In this document: positions 22,396 to 33,961 of the stretch, piece by piece
Numbering within the stretch: position 1 is the stretch's first letter
Layout of the letters: each line of letters starts with the position of its first letter
DNA from: Lithodes maja
Taxonomy: Eukaryota > Arthropoda > Malacostraca > Decapoda > Lithodidae
Length of the DNA stretch: 64,000 bases
Direction: 5' to 3'
Assembly (NCBI GenBank): GCA_037953745.1
Contig: JBAKBP010006545.1
Location: forward strand, 1 to 64,000
Translations under genes and position numbers: made by a program
Notes under the pieces: model-generated
Database searches by the model: none
Told to the model about the DNA's origin: nothing
The model's input: the letters and a program-made list of their open reading frames with translations, nothing else

Positions 22396-24358
22396 GCTTC
22401 TACTGTTCCAAACTTGCAGTGTAATGCAACCTTAATGAAATGCTGGGTGTGAAGGGAATTCATGGTCTCCTGAAATATCCCCAGGCTACCTTTAGGATCA
22501 ACTTTTCCTGGTACCTGGCGCGGGGTACGAACCTCTGAAGGGAATTTAACCCCCCTAAAAACCCACAGGTTTTGAGATGCCTTGGGTGGGGTTCGAACCC
22601 TGGTTAGTGACCCAACCATCACCACCAGGCCCGCGCGCTAACCCACTGTACTACCACGGACGTACTAAAAGTATAGCAACCTTAGTCCGATTTTTAAGAA
22701 CCAGGTGATAGTCTCGTGGTGTTATCACGTGATGAGTTTATTGGACTTACCATCTCCGACTATTTTACGCTATACCTGACGTCAACTCGGGTTAGTATTA
22801 TTGTGGGTGCGGGACATTTTCGAGGGCATTACATTACATCCTTCTTTAACTAGGCTAGTCCCTAGCCTATTTTAAGGTCGTAAGGTATCGTAGCTGTATC
22901 ACCTCAGCAATCTCAATATTGTTAGGGTCCGCGTGATGGGTGCTCTATGTAGCTACCAGATCACGTTCCGTGACTGCCACCAATGAAATGCTGGGTGTGA
23001 AGGGAATTCATGGTCTCCTGAAATATCCCCAGGCTACCTTTAGGATCAACTTTTCCTGGTACCTGGCGCGGGGTACGAACCTCTGAAAGGAATTTAACCC
23101 CCCTAAAAACCCACAGGTTTTGAGATGCCTTGGGTGGGGTTCGAACCCTGGTTAGTGACCCAACCATCACCACCAGGCCCGCGCGCTAACCCACTGTACT
23201 ACCACGGACGTACTAAAAGTATAGCAACCTTAGTCCGATTTTTAAGAACCAGGTGATAGTCTCGTGGTGTTATCACGTGATGAGTTTATTGGACTTACCA
23301 TCTCCGACTATTTTACGCTATACCTGACGTCAACTCGGGTTAGTATTATTGTGGGTGCGGGACATTTTCGAGGGCATTACATTACATCCTTCTTTAACTA
23401 GGCTAGTCCCTAGCCTATTTTAAGGTCGTAAGGTATCGTAGCTGTATTACCTCAGCAATCTCAATATTGTTGGTATAGGGTTCGCGTGACGGGTGCTCCA
23501 CGTAGCTACCTGGTCACGTTCCCTAGCTGCCACCAATGAAATGCTGGGTGTGAAGGGAATTCATGGTCTCCTGAAATATCCCCAGGCTACCTTTAGGATC
23601 AACTTTTCCTGGTACCTGGCGCGGGGTACGAACCTCTGAAGGGAATTTAACCCCCCTAAAAACCCACAGGTTTTGAGATGCCTTGGGTGGGGTTCGAACC
23701 CTGGTTAGTGACCCAACCATCACCACCAGGCCCGCGCGCTAACCCACTGTACTACCACGGACGTACTAAAAGTATAGCAACCTTAGTCCGATTTTTAAGA
23801 ACCAGGTGATAGTCTCGTGGTGTTATCACGTGATGAGTTTATTGGACTTACCATCTCCGACTATTTTACGCTATACCTGACGTCACTCGGGTTAGTATTA
23901 TTGTGGGTGCGGGACATTTTCGAGGGCATTACATTAATGAAATGCTGGGTGTGAAGGGAATTCATGGTCTCCTGAAATATCCCCAGGCTACCTTTAGGAT
24001 CAACTTTTCCTGGTACCTGGCGCGGGGTACGAACCTCTGAAGGGAATTTAACCCCCCTAAAAACCCACAGGTTTTGAGATGCCTTGGGTGGGGTTCGAAC
24101 CCTGGTTAGTGACCCAACCATCACCACCAGGCCCGCGCGCTAACCCACTGTACTACCACGGACGTACTAAAAGTATAGCAACCTTAGTCCGATTTTTAAG
24201 AACCAGGTGATAGTCTCGTGGTGTTATCACGTGATGAGTTTATTGGACTTACCATCTCCGACTATTTTACGCTATACCTGACGTCAGTCATGGGGGTGAG
24301 TCAAGTGTGGGGTTTTGAAGTTTATTAGGGGTGTGAATTGTGGGGGGGTGGAAGGGAG

Positions 24359-25405
24359 CTACTGACTGAAAACTGTCACAAGGGAGATTTTGTTGGTGGG
24401 GGAATAGCTAGGGATGGTCAGAGAGGATAGAGGCAAGGAAGAGTGCACTGGGGTTGAACTTTCACCGGAAGTCATTTTGGAAGGGTGCACGGAGTCTTGG
24501 ATAGGGGCTGAAGGGTTGGATAGGGGATTCATCGAACTGCGTAGGCATTCTTCTCTGATGGAGAGCATATGTTCTTCGAATAAGGCATATGTTGTTTTGG
24601 GGTAGGATAGAGGCAAGGAAGAGTGCACTGGGGTTGGACTTTCACCGGAAGTCATTTTGGAAGGGTGCACGGAGTCTTGGATAGGGGCTGAAGGGTTGGA
24701 TAGGGGATTCATCGAACTGCGTAGGCATTCTTCTCTGATGGAGAGCATATGTTCTTCGAATAAGGCATATGTTGTTTTGGGGTAGGATAGAGGCAAGGAA
24801 GAGTGCACTGGGGTTGGACTTTCACCGGAAGTCATTTTGGAAGGGTGCACGGAGTCTTGGATAGGGGCTGAAGGGTTGGATAGGGGATTCATCGAACTGC
24901 GTAGGCATTCTTCTCTGATGGAGAGCATATGTTCTTCGAATAAGCCATACGGGTCGAGATGGGCGGTGATGTGGGGTGGGAGGATGTTTAACAAAGCGGT
25001 GAATAAGAGTTCATTTTGTTGGTCGTAATCTTCATAGCTATACGTGGATCTCACGTATCTGTAGAGTTGTAGGAGGGTCACATTTATATCCCCTTCATAC
25101 TTGATCTCGTCGATTTGTATTATTTCGGGAGAGATGAGGCAACCCAAAAGTGGCCCTAAGGTCCGGATCGCGAGGGATCGAAACTGGTTCCAGGTACTTT
25201 CTGGCGTTACCTGTTTAGCAATTTGGGAAACGGCTTTTCCCAACTGCATAATTTGCAATAATGCAACGGCGATTTTTTCGCGGTCATTTTGAAGTGCCAC
25301 ATCTAACACTGGTTTTATTATGTCTAAGTAAGTGGCAATATCATACGTGTTTACATCATACTTGGGAATGTGAGAGAGTGGCGGCCAATTTCGCGATGTT
25401 GCCAT
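24359..25405 (-). CDS. unknown 348-aa protein inside the array, copy 2
   Basis: This is a second copy of the frame at 21343-22395, offset by about 3.01 kb. It differs by loss of two residues (RY in the segment STYRYSYED, a 6-bp deletion) and hardly anything else, so the duplication is recent. The same three 60-residue repeats are present. Both copies keep their frame, though this may reflect recency, not selection. Confidence 0.6.
   Translation of the reverse strand: MATSRNWPPLSHIPKYDVNTYDIATYLDIIKPVLDVALQNDREKIAVALLQIMQLGKAVSQIAKQVTPESTWNQFRSLAIRTLGPLLGCLISPEIIQIDEIKYEGDINVTLLQLYRYVRSTYSYEDYDQQNELLFTALLNILPPHITAHLDPYGLFEEHMLSIREECLRSSMNPLSNPSAPIQDSVHPSKMTSGESPTPVHSSLPLSYPKTTYALFEEHMLSIREECLRSSMNPLSNPSAPIQDSVHPSKMTSGESPTPVHSSLPLSYPKTTYALFEEHMLSIREECLRSSMNPLSNPSAPIQDSVHPSKMTSGESSTPVHSSLPLSSLTIPSYSPTNKISLVTVFSQ
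24425..24943 (-). repeat. 180-bp tandem repeat within ORF copy 2
   Basis: Same three-unit structure as 21409-21927, carried along by the 3-kb duplication. Confidence 0.9.
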
Positions 25406-26391
25406 GCTTCTACTGTTCCAAACTTGCAGTGTAATGCAACCTTAATGAAATGCTGGGTGTGAAGGGAATTCATGGTCTCCTGAAATATCCCCAGGCTACC
25501 TTTAGGATCAACTTTTCCTGGTACCTGGCGCGGGGTACGAACCTCTGAAGGGAATTTAACCCCCCTAAAAACCCACAGGTTTTGAGATGCCTTGGGTGGG
25601 GTTCGAACCCTGGTTAGTGACCCAACCATCACCACCAGGCCCGCGCGCTAACCCACTGTACTACCACGGACGTACTAAAAGTATAGCAACCTTAGTCCGA
25701 TTTTTAAGAACCAGGTGATAGTCTCGTGGTGTTATCACGTGATGAGTTTATTGGACTTACCATCTCCGACTATTTTACGCTATACCTGACGTCAACTCGG
25801 GTTAGTATTATTGTGGGTGCGGGACATTTTCGAGGGCATTACATTACATCCTTCTTTAACTAGGCTAGTCCCTAGCCTATTTTAAGGTCGTAAGGTATCG
25901 TAGCTGTATCACCTCAGCAATCTCAATATTGTTAGGGTCCGCGTGATGGGTGCTCTATGTAGCTACCAGATCACGTTCCGTGACTGCCACCAATGAAATG
26001 CTGGGTGTGAAGGGAATTCATGGTCTCCTGAAATATCCCCAGGCTACCTTTAGGATCAACTTTTCCTGGTACCTGGCGCGGGGTACGAACCTCTGAAGGG
26101 AATTTAACCCCCCTAAAAACCCACAGGTTTTGAGATGCCTTGGGTGGGGTTCGAACCCTGGTTAGTGACCCAACCATCACCACCAGGCCCGCGCGCTAAC
26201 CCACTGTACTACCACGGACGTACTAAAAGTATAGCAACCTTAGTCCGATTTTTAAGAACCAGGTGATAGTCTCGTGGTGTTATCACGTGATGAGTTTATT
26301 GGACTTACCATCTCCGACTATTTTACGCTATACCTGACGTCAACTCGGGTTAGTATTATTGTGGGTGCGGGACATTTTCGAGGGCATTACA

Positions 26392-26691
26392 GGTTTAGTA
26401 GGAAAGAAAAAATGGTAGAGATTGGGAGTTGAATCAGTTGCTGTTCGCTGATGACACAGCATTGGTGGCGGATTCTGATGAGAAACTGCAGCGGGTAGTC
26501 AAAGAGTTTGGTGTGGTTTGTGGAAGGAGGAAACTGAAGGTGAACGTCAATAAAGTAAAGTAATGGTGTGTAATAGGGGAGAGCATAGGGTGAATCTAGA
26601 TGTGAGGCTGGATGGGGAAATATTGGAACAAGTAGAGTGTTTTAAATATCTAGGAGGAACGATAAGCAGGAGTGGAGGTATGGAAGTGGAG
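26392..26691 (+). pseudogene. RTE-type LINE reverse transcriptase, right half
   Basis: After the duplicated GGTTT the sequence encodes WELNQLLFADDTALVADS (catalytic FADD box), EKLQRVVKEFGVV and KLKVNVNK, then after a one-base shift VMVCNRGEHR and CFKYLGGTISRSGG. The element continues the fragment 18703-18758 and ends where a GATA-tailed retroposon starts. Confidence 0.85.
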
Positions 26692-26925
26692 ATCGGAACC
26701 TCTCCGGGTGGTCGGGGGCCGGGGGAGTGCTGGAGCGACCTTGGTGACCCTGGTCTCTGGATCTTCTCCTGGGTGGCCTAGATGTGTGTGAGTTTGTGCT
26801 TTTTATCTGTGTTTATTTGTTGTTTTATGTTGTTTTTGTGTTTTCCCTGTTCTTGCTCTGTCTTGAGTCGGCTACCCCCAAAATGGGGATTGGGCCTGAG
26901 CATATAGATAGATAGATAGATAGAT
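26692..26925 (+). mobile_element. GATA-tailed retroposon, type 2
   Basis: Starts ATCGGAACCTCTCCGGGTGG, contains GGTGACCCTGGTCTCTGG and GCTCTGTCTTGAGTCGGC and ends CATATAGATAGATAGATAGA. It matches 51445-51695 along its length; 62681-62780 and 6449-6520 are fragments. It truncates the RTE fragment. Confidence 0.8.
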
Positions 26926-28557
26926 TATATTTTGTAATTATTAGATTAGTCTATGCATTTTTAGGTTTCTTTGTATTTTTAGTTGGCCTATAAGTATTGA
27001 ATTAATCTAGTTATAGGACTTTTGAACATATGATACTCATGTAGATAAGATAGGGCAGGATGGGATTTTGGCGCAATTTGATCTGAGTGGAACCCTGTCG
27101 GGGGTTAATCCTTGTTATATGTGTTGTACGGTGAGTTTAATATTTATTTCTTAGTGAACTTATTTGTGAATATACGAAGGTTAATTAATGGATTATGTGA
27201 ATGACTGATTTATTATTTAGGAGTTATAATTGATTACAGTTGTGCTGTGGGAAAACCTTTTGAGACATGTCAAACTTTTGCTTTTGGTATTATATGATCT
27301 TAATCAGTTTTATGTTGTTCACAGGTAAACACATACATTACCTGGGTGACTTATTTTGCCTTTAATAAACTATTTATTAATAGATAAATATTCTTTTGAT
27401 CCCCAAGTAGTTATTTTATAGCCACTTTGCTACACTTGGTGGAGATGCAGGGTAGGCTAACACATTGAGTTATCCATTTGAACAATTTATCTGCACGTTT
27501 TGGCTCTGTTGTAAATAATAAGTCACCTGGGTGATGTAGCAGAGGGAAAGCAGATCAAGTTTTAAGACTATGAGGACTGGCTAGGAGCCAAGGACGACAC
27601 ATTGGACCAGGAGTCACAGTGTTGGTGACTAACTATATAGGCCTCAGCTGATCGTCATTGCAATCCAGATGTATCACCCCATCACAGGATTTAGGACATC
27701 CAACAAGACTTCTATGAACTCTGGATTCACCGAATCTGGATACACCGAAGCCGCTCCAGAAGCTTGGTTCAACGAGATGAGATCTGTCTCTGAGAGGGCA
27801 GCGGGGGAGGGGATTATCAGCCCATGGGCTTGCAACCCAGGGCCAAAGCCCCCACCGTCCGCAGCCCCCCTTAGGCTACAGTGCCACCCAATCGGGCGGT
27901 CTCGCCAGCACCTACTGTAGAAGGAAAAGTATTACAGTAAAAGAGACAGACAGAAACGGCTAAGATAGGGTAAAGGATGCCAAACCTCACTCTGGATAGG
28001 ACCAGCCTTCACCCAGGCTATCAGCTTCGGCCTATCAATAGGCTATACCTTTTTCAGTGTAGATTTCTGTGTATTTCCTATTGCAGTTTTTGTAAATATA
28101 ACTAGGCTACTATGTTAACTTCAGTATATTTTATGGACGTATTTCTTCTTTATATTCTGACTATCAGTGGTCCGATTTTATTTAGTTTAGGAAGGAATTT
28201 TGGAAGTCAGACGGTAATTTACCTTTTGAGGATTAAGGCACGTTTTAGCAGTTTCTCCTGGCAATATTATTCAGATTAAGAAGGATATACGGAAGTCAGG
28301 GGGTTATTTGAGATAGTCCTTACCCTTTGAATGGCCAGAGATCCTTCCTAAGCTGTATAAAATCGTCTAATTACGTAACCTTAAATCGTCTAAAGATGTA
28401 GCCTTATTTGAGATAGTCTTTACCCTTTGAAATTCCCAGAGATCCTTCCTAAACTGTATAAAATTGTCTAAGGAAGTAGCCTTATTTGAGATAGTCTGTA
28501 CTCTTTGAATTCCCAGAGAATGTCTAAGCTGTCTAAAATCGCCTAAGGATGTAATTT
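26926..28557. other. no supported gene; family C pieces at 28140-28557
   Basis: 27669-27920 holds an 83-codon frame in a GC-richer patch that I do not recognise. From 28140 there are four repeated blocks (ATCCTTCCTAAGCTGTATAAAATCGTC and similar) related to TTAA family C. Confidence 0.4.
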
Positions 28558-28935
28558 GGCTCTTGATGCCTTCCCCTCCTCTTGGCGATGGGTTTGGTAT
28601 TGTGCCTTCAAGGGTCTTTCAGGTGTAGATCACAATGTTATGTAGCGCTCCCTTCATCTTTGTAGGGAGTACAATTTTAGGTGCTTCAGTCTCTCCCAGT
28701 AGTTCAAGGAATCTCTGGATATTTTTCTACTGAACATCGATCTTTGTATTTGTTATAACTCTTGTATCTTTTTAACTTTATAGGGAGACCACAGCTGACA
28801 TGAATACTCCATGTTAGAGACTACAAGTGTTTTCCAAAGGGGTAGATGGTGTTCTGGGTTTCTGGTCATAAAGGTTCGAAGAATCCACCCAGTCATCTGT
28901 CGAACTGACCTGGCTGCTTGATGGATGCATGTGCT
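28558..28935 (-). pseudogene. LINE-B-like RT C-terminal fragment
   Basis: Minus strand reads QAARSVRQMTGWILRTFMTR, LVVSNMEYSCQLWSPYK, then in shifted frames NYWERLKHLKLYSLQRRRE. These blocks match the LINE at 61605-62604 (KRLTGWILRTFKTR; YWERLRALNLYSLERRRE). Confidence 0.75.
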
Positions 28936-29604
28936 CACTGAAGGTGCAATCGTTGTTCATCCTTACTCCCTGGAGGTATCTGAGCCATTTGTTGTCTTAA
29001 ATCTGGTTGTTGCCCACTATATATTCATATTCCTTAAGGGGACATGGGTCGTTTTCCTGGTCAACTTTTCTCCCTCATACTTAGCCCCATTAGTTTTCAG
29101 ATGTTGAGTGATTTGCCCATTAGTTAGTCGATTTTAAGACCTTTTGCCCAATTTCGTCGTCAATATTTAGACCTTTCGTACTATAATGTGAATGTGGTGG
29201 GACTTCTATCGAATGTGAATGTAAATGTGTGATAACTTCTAGCCGAATGTGAATGTGGTGGTACCTTCGGTAAGATTAGGAGTACACGTGTGAGATCGAA
29301 TCTTGCAGACTAGGCACAGATAACAAAGCCACTCCAACAGCTTCCTCTCTCTCCAACACCCCTTCTGGTAAAATTGAAGGTAACGTTCAACAAGACTAGG
29401 CTAGGGGTGTAAATCGAGGCCGATTATCGGAATGCTACTCAACTTCAACTTCACAATTAGTGCTACCGACAAAAACAAAAGTTCGTTCGTCGTTTTGGAT
29501 CGTTCTACAGTCACAAGGAAATGAAGGAATCAGGCCTCAATTTAGTCAAATACTTAATTTCTCATATAGCATAAGCCATAATATCCTAAAATATAGGTAG
29601 CAAA
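28936..29604. other. no recognised feature
   Basis: Contains a short repeated word (GAATGTGAATGT..., 29185-29270). No gene seen. Confidence 0.45.
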
Positions 29605-30870
29605 ATTCTAATGGTAGTTTTGGGTTCCTATCATCATATGCTTCATTTCTATATACTTTTTGCTGCGGCTGCAGCAGTGCCGGCACTGCTGCAGCCGCAG
29701 CACAGCGCCAGTGCTGAACTGCTGATGCGGCTGCCACATTGGCCCACTGGCTGCTGGCCCAGCAGCCAGTGCCCACTGCCCAGTGGGCCACAGTGGCAAT
29801 GCCAAAGCAACCAGACTGCGGCGGGCAATGCCAAAGCAACCAGGCTGCAGCACTCACAAGTCACAATGTGACAATCATGTCAGAGTCCAGACACACTACA
29901 CACTGTCACAGTCACACACTGTCAGTGTTCGCAACTTCGCGTCACTCGAGTTATGTTACTAGGTTGGCTAGGTTATCAGGGGCCCAGGGGCAGGCCGCAG
30001 GGGGCGGCCCCGGGGCAGGCCCCCCCGGCAGGGGGCAGGGGCGCCGCAGGTCCACACAGTCCCACACTCTGAGTCACTGCAGAGTCAGACTGTCACTTGA
30101 CTGGCACTGCAGAGTGCAGTGACTGCACTATCAGTCTATCAGTGACAGTGTCAGTGAGTCTCACTGACTCAGTCAGTCTATCAGTGCTCCTGTGCTCGTG
30201 ACTCGTCACTGTGTCAGACTGAATGTTTTGAAACTAAAGCCTTCTGATAAAGTGCCTGATTATCCTGATATTATATAGCCTAGGCCCTAGGGGCTAGCCG
30301 CTAGGCCCATTATGATTTAACGACTTAAACCGTAAACGACTTCGGACTTAATGAGTGGCTGCATGGCATGATGGCAGCATGGCTAGGCCAGGCTAGGCTG
30401 CACTCGGTGCAATGGCGGCACCGTGGCACTCGTGGCTGCGTGGCACGGTCTGTCACTGTGGCACTGTGGCAGCAGCACTGGTGCTGACCGTGCCGGCGTC
30501 ACGCGTGCTGTGCCGCGGCTGCAGCAGTGCCGGCACAGTCGTCACTGCTGCAGCCGCAGCACAGCGCCAGTGCTGATGCGGCTGCCACATTGGCCCACTG
30601 GGCAGCGGGCAGCCGGGCACTGCACTGGCCAGCCGCGGCCCGCCAGTGGCCCAGTCACCCAGTGTGGCGCCGCTACTGGCGCGGCCGGTGCCCACTCAGC
30701 GGCTCAGCCCCACTGCCAGTGCCCAGTGGGCCAGACTGCCAGTGTGGCAATGCCAATTTGCCAAAGCAACCAGGCTACGCCGCTGCGGCCGCCGGCGGGC
30801 AATGCCAAAGCAACCAGGCTCAGGCTGCGCCGCTGCAGCACTCACAATGTGACAATCACAGACACACTAC
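29605..30870. repeat. GC-rich block with palindrome and internal duplication
   Basis: 29662-29701 is a perfect 40-bp palindrome centred on GCCGGC. The adjacent 29700-29860 segment recurs, expanded, at 30514-30860 (shared words CACAGCGCCAGTGCTGATGC, GGCAATGCCAAAGCAACCAG). 29930-30200 is full of CAGTGACTG-type words. The block is inserted in a repeat whose other copies (31380-31445, 31670-31745) run through GGTAGTTTTGGGTTCCTATC without it. Open frames here reflect composition. Confidence 0.65.
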
Positions 30871-30964
30871 ACTACTTACTTACTTGTTACTTGGTGTGGA
30901 GTTTCTCAGCCGCGCTCCGTCACTAGATGTGCCGCTCGCGGCTCGTCGCAGCTGCCCTTTAAAC

Positions 30965-31165
30965 CATCTAGCACTTATAGTCTTGTCTCACACTCACAGT
31001 GCCATCTTCTAAGTCATAACACTCCCTGAACAAATGTGTTTTAAGTGACTTTTTAAAGGCCTTTATGTTCGCACACCTTTTCAGTTTTCACATTAACTGG
31101 TAGATTATTATAAAGTCTCGGTGCCGGGTGCACTCTTTTCGAAGGCCCTAAATCCAAATTCATGA
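30965..31165 (-). pseudogene. non-LTR RT C-terminal remnant
   Basis: Minus strand reads PRLYNNLPVNVKTEK and, after a one-base shift, IKAFKKSLKTHLFREC then DLEDGTVSVRQDYK before a stop. This is the C-terminal end of a LINE reverse transcriptase. Confidence 0.7.
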
Positions 31166-31312
31166 TTGCACCGTCACACCGTGGCTCATTCAATTGATGC
31201 AGCACCGCCAGCACGTTGCCATGTGACCCCGGCCCCGGCCCGTCACCCATGTCTCAGCATGCCCTTGCCTCAGTAGCCTGCCTAGGCTTAGGCTATCACC
31301 AACTGGCAAATT

Positions 31313-31783
31313 CGGTCAATATTTACGAGTCGCACACTCGCACCGCCTCGCACGGCCGCACCACAGCTGGGATCTCATTTATAATGGTAGTTTTGGGTTC
31401 CTATCATTCTATGCTTCATTGCTAGGCTAGCTAGGCCTATATACTTTTTATCCACCGGAAAATAGGCTATGTTTTTTTTTTCTTGGCTTTTTTTTTTTTT
31501 TTTAGCATTAGGCTAGGCCCTAGGAGGGCGTAGGCTAGCCTAGGCTAACCTAACCTAACAGCCCCCAAATACATTTAGGTTAGGTTAGGTCGTTAGCGTT
31601 AGGACCGTAACACCGTTAGGTTAGGTTTTTTGGTTAGGCTAGGCTAATGCTTCAAAAAAAAAGTCCGGTGGATAAAAAGTAGCCTATATAGCAATGAAGC
31701 ATAGAATGATAGGAACCCAAAACTATCATTAGAAATGAGATCCCAGCTGTGGTGCGACCGTGCGACTCGTAAATATTGACTGC
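31313..31783. mobile_element. foldback (inverted-repeat) element
   Basis: Arms 31313-31460 and 31661-31783 are inverted copies (GGTCAATATTTACGAGTCGC versus its complement near 31783). The centre contains T/A runs and CCTAACCTAA/TTAGGTTAGG words that also pair. The right half of one arm recurs at 29605-29652. Confidence 0.7.
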
Positions 31784-33404
31784 AAATTCTGGCAATCTTA
31801 CCTCAACTCAGTGATTATCAATCTCAATGGCATTGGACAGTGGGCACAGCTGGCTATTAACCCTGTCCCACTGTCCCTGTGACCTGTCACCAATTCACCA
31901 TCGTAGGTTTGGCCACTGCGGCTCCTCAGAAGGGAAGAATATTGTGCAATTTTTAATTTCACATGACTCTTAAGAGCCTATACAACTACTACACTGCCAC
32001 TAGCATGGAAAGCACAGAGTTATTTACGCATATCAGCCGCTTATTTAGAGTCAACACAACACCAAAACATTGTTAAAATAATCTATAACACCAACCATTT
32101 AACACTGTATACTTGGGAATCAAGTATTGTTAGTATAACATGCAATATATCACAAAATAAAAAAAGGAAGAGGCACTGATTTAGTAGATCACAAGATGGC
32201 AGACACACTAAGTTTACTAACAGTGTTAGCAAGGCAACTCACAATGCTACATTGTTGCTAGGTTAGTGGCACTTAAGTGCTAGATTTAATCGGTGAATAT
32301 TGTGAATACAGTAGTAAATAGGGTTGTTATAGAGCTTAAAAATGCTTATATGTATAGTTTAATGCAAAGACTCCATGAATATTGTGTCAAAGTCTCCTTT
32401 TTAGTCAAAAATACTTTCAGATCTAAACTAATTTCTGTGACAGTTCTGTGTGCATCGACCACTTACGTTCGACCTGTATTCTAATGCTACTTGAGTAGCA
32501 CTTGGCTAGGTGTAAATCTAGCGACTTGTTCGGAATATGCTACAGCTAGAGCAATAGCACTAAGTCCAAAATCAGTTTGATGCAAATAGAACATTTTGTT
32601 TGGCATTATGTATAGTGCAGAAGACTTATTGTAAACAATATAATTACAAATACACCTTGTTTGAAGTACTGTAGGTTGCTCTTTTATATTTTGTCTGGAG
32701 AAGCTCAGCGGCCAGCGCACTGCTTAGAACAATTATTCCTAAAGTTTGTTCTACTTCTTTGGTTGGATAAGATTAAATGTGTACAATAAAAGTACATATT
32801 GATAGTCCCTGCAGTTGGATCTTATGATAAGATTAGAGTAGTAGAGTATTTATTTCAGAGTTCAGTTATATTCTCGGCATAACTTGAAGGCTACATATAA
32901 GTGAAAGACTATATACCATGTTGTAGCCCAGAAATCGCGAACCCATACTCTATTACTCGAAAAGGTCTGGAGCTGTAAATGTCCCAGCTGACTATTCCCA
33001 ACTGTTAGTTATGAAGGTTACGCTAATGTTAAAGAGTTTTGGCCTATGTTTACTATGAACAGGGTATAGAATGGTGTTTATGGGGAAATAGAAATTAGAG
33101 AAAGACCAGTGACCAGTGAATAGGCTACATTCTATGACAAGATGCCTGCGAAATTATAGACTAATACAGTAATACTATAATAATAATAGGCTACTAATAC
33201 TATGGTCGTAATCCCTAACCTCTGTAACTAAAAAAGGGCTAGAGAAAATGGGCTTTAAATGAATATAAAGAACAGATTACATTATTATAAGTATCACATA
33301 AAATATAATAGATTCGCAAAAAGTGGTAAGTCTGTGTTTTTTCTCAGTTTCAGGTATAAGTTTATATTCTTCGGAAGGCACATGATTTATATCATTTCAG
33401 GCTG
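31784..33404. other. AT-rich region without recognised gene
   Basis: No gene, RNA or clear repeat; small frames only. A short word group near 33205 (CCTAACCTCTGTAACT) resembles the inverted repeat at 63088-63304. Confidence 0.45.
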
Positions 33405-33961
33405 CACAGCTACTGCACCCACAGATCTCCTACATCAAGAAACCAAAATCCTCAAAGTCAAAGACCATCTGGACATGAGAGGCACTCAATTCCTGGCAGC
33501 AGCCTCCACGAACCAGGACCACCCACTAAACTACATGGCAACACACCCACAGACACCAAGAAATATCAAAACAACACCCAGCACACGGTATCGCACAGAA
33601 ATACTGTCTTCTCTCCCTCCCTGCCCACCCCGAACCAACTTCCAGAAGCACATCCATACTCATATCTCTCGCCGATCCATCCACTCACTCATAGACAACA
33701 CACAGCTGCAAGCACGACCTCCCGAAATCCATATCCTTCCGAATCCTCCCTTCCTCGCGAGGACAGAGTCCACCTGGCCAGGCTGAGATGCGGACACCAT
33801 CCAGCTCTCCTGAGCTATCAGAAGAGACTGGATGACTCCGTCGTCGACACCTGCCCAGGATGTAACACAGCACCCCATACCATTAAACACATCATAGAAG
33901 ACTGCATTTCACACAACCACTTACGCCAACAACACAATCTACACTCAATGAGAGCTCTGTA
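33405..33961 (+). pseudogene. Jockey-like LINE, C-terminal part of RT ORF
   Basis: The frame to about 33745 includes DHLDMRGTQFLAAA; after a frameshift it continues SLPREDRVHLARLRCGHHPA and ends with a zinc knuckle-like CPGCNTAPHTIKHIIEDC (CX2CX8HX4C) before the stop at 33959-33961. The R-V-x-L-x-x-L-R-x-G-x-H block followed by a CCHC motif is typical of Jockey/I-group C-termini. The 5' part is missing. Confidence 0.75.

Larger units (their letters stand above)
18759..26391. mobile_element. 7.6-kb LTR-like (TRIM-type) repeat array inserted as one unit
   Basis: The array is built from 398-bp TG...CA units (start TGTAATGCCCTCG, end CACCCAGCATTTCA) separated by spacers of 150-155 bp. One plus unit (18759-19156) faces minus units at 19414-19811, 19967-20364, 20520-20916, 20921-21269 (partial), 22436-22833, 22984-23381, 23537-23933, 23938-24286 (partial), 25446-25843 and 25994-26391. 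The period is 553 bp. Spacers begin next to the unit's CA end with TTGGTGGCAGC (primer-binding-site-like) and end before TG with AAAGAAGGA (polypurine-like). The segment 20520-23381 recurs at 23537-26391. A 5-bp duplication GGTTT flanks the whole. LTR identity is an inference. Confidence 0.75.

Noticed and set aside
18970..26183. A 67-codon frame (MVMVGSLTRVRTPPKASQNL...) in every 398-bp unit
   Set aside because: It overlaps the tRNA-like segment and its conservation is explained by recent copying of the units; there is no independent sign of coding.
18759..26391. Regular direct repeats as a CRISPR-like array
   Set aside because: Units are 398 bp with near-identical spacers; the DNA is eukaryotic and there are no cas genes.
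29546..31012. Overlapping Ala/Cys/Gln-rich frames in the GC-rich block
   Set aside because: Several frames are open on both strands at once, which reflects absence of AT-rich stop codons, not coding.
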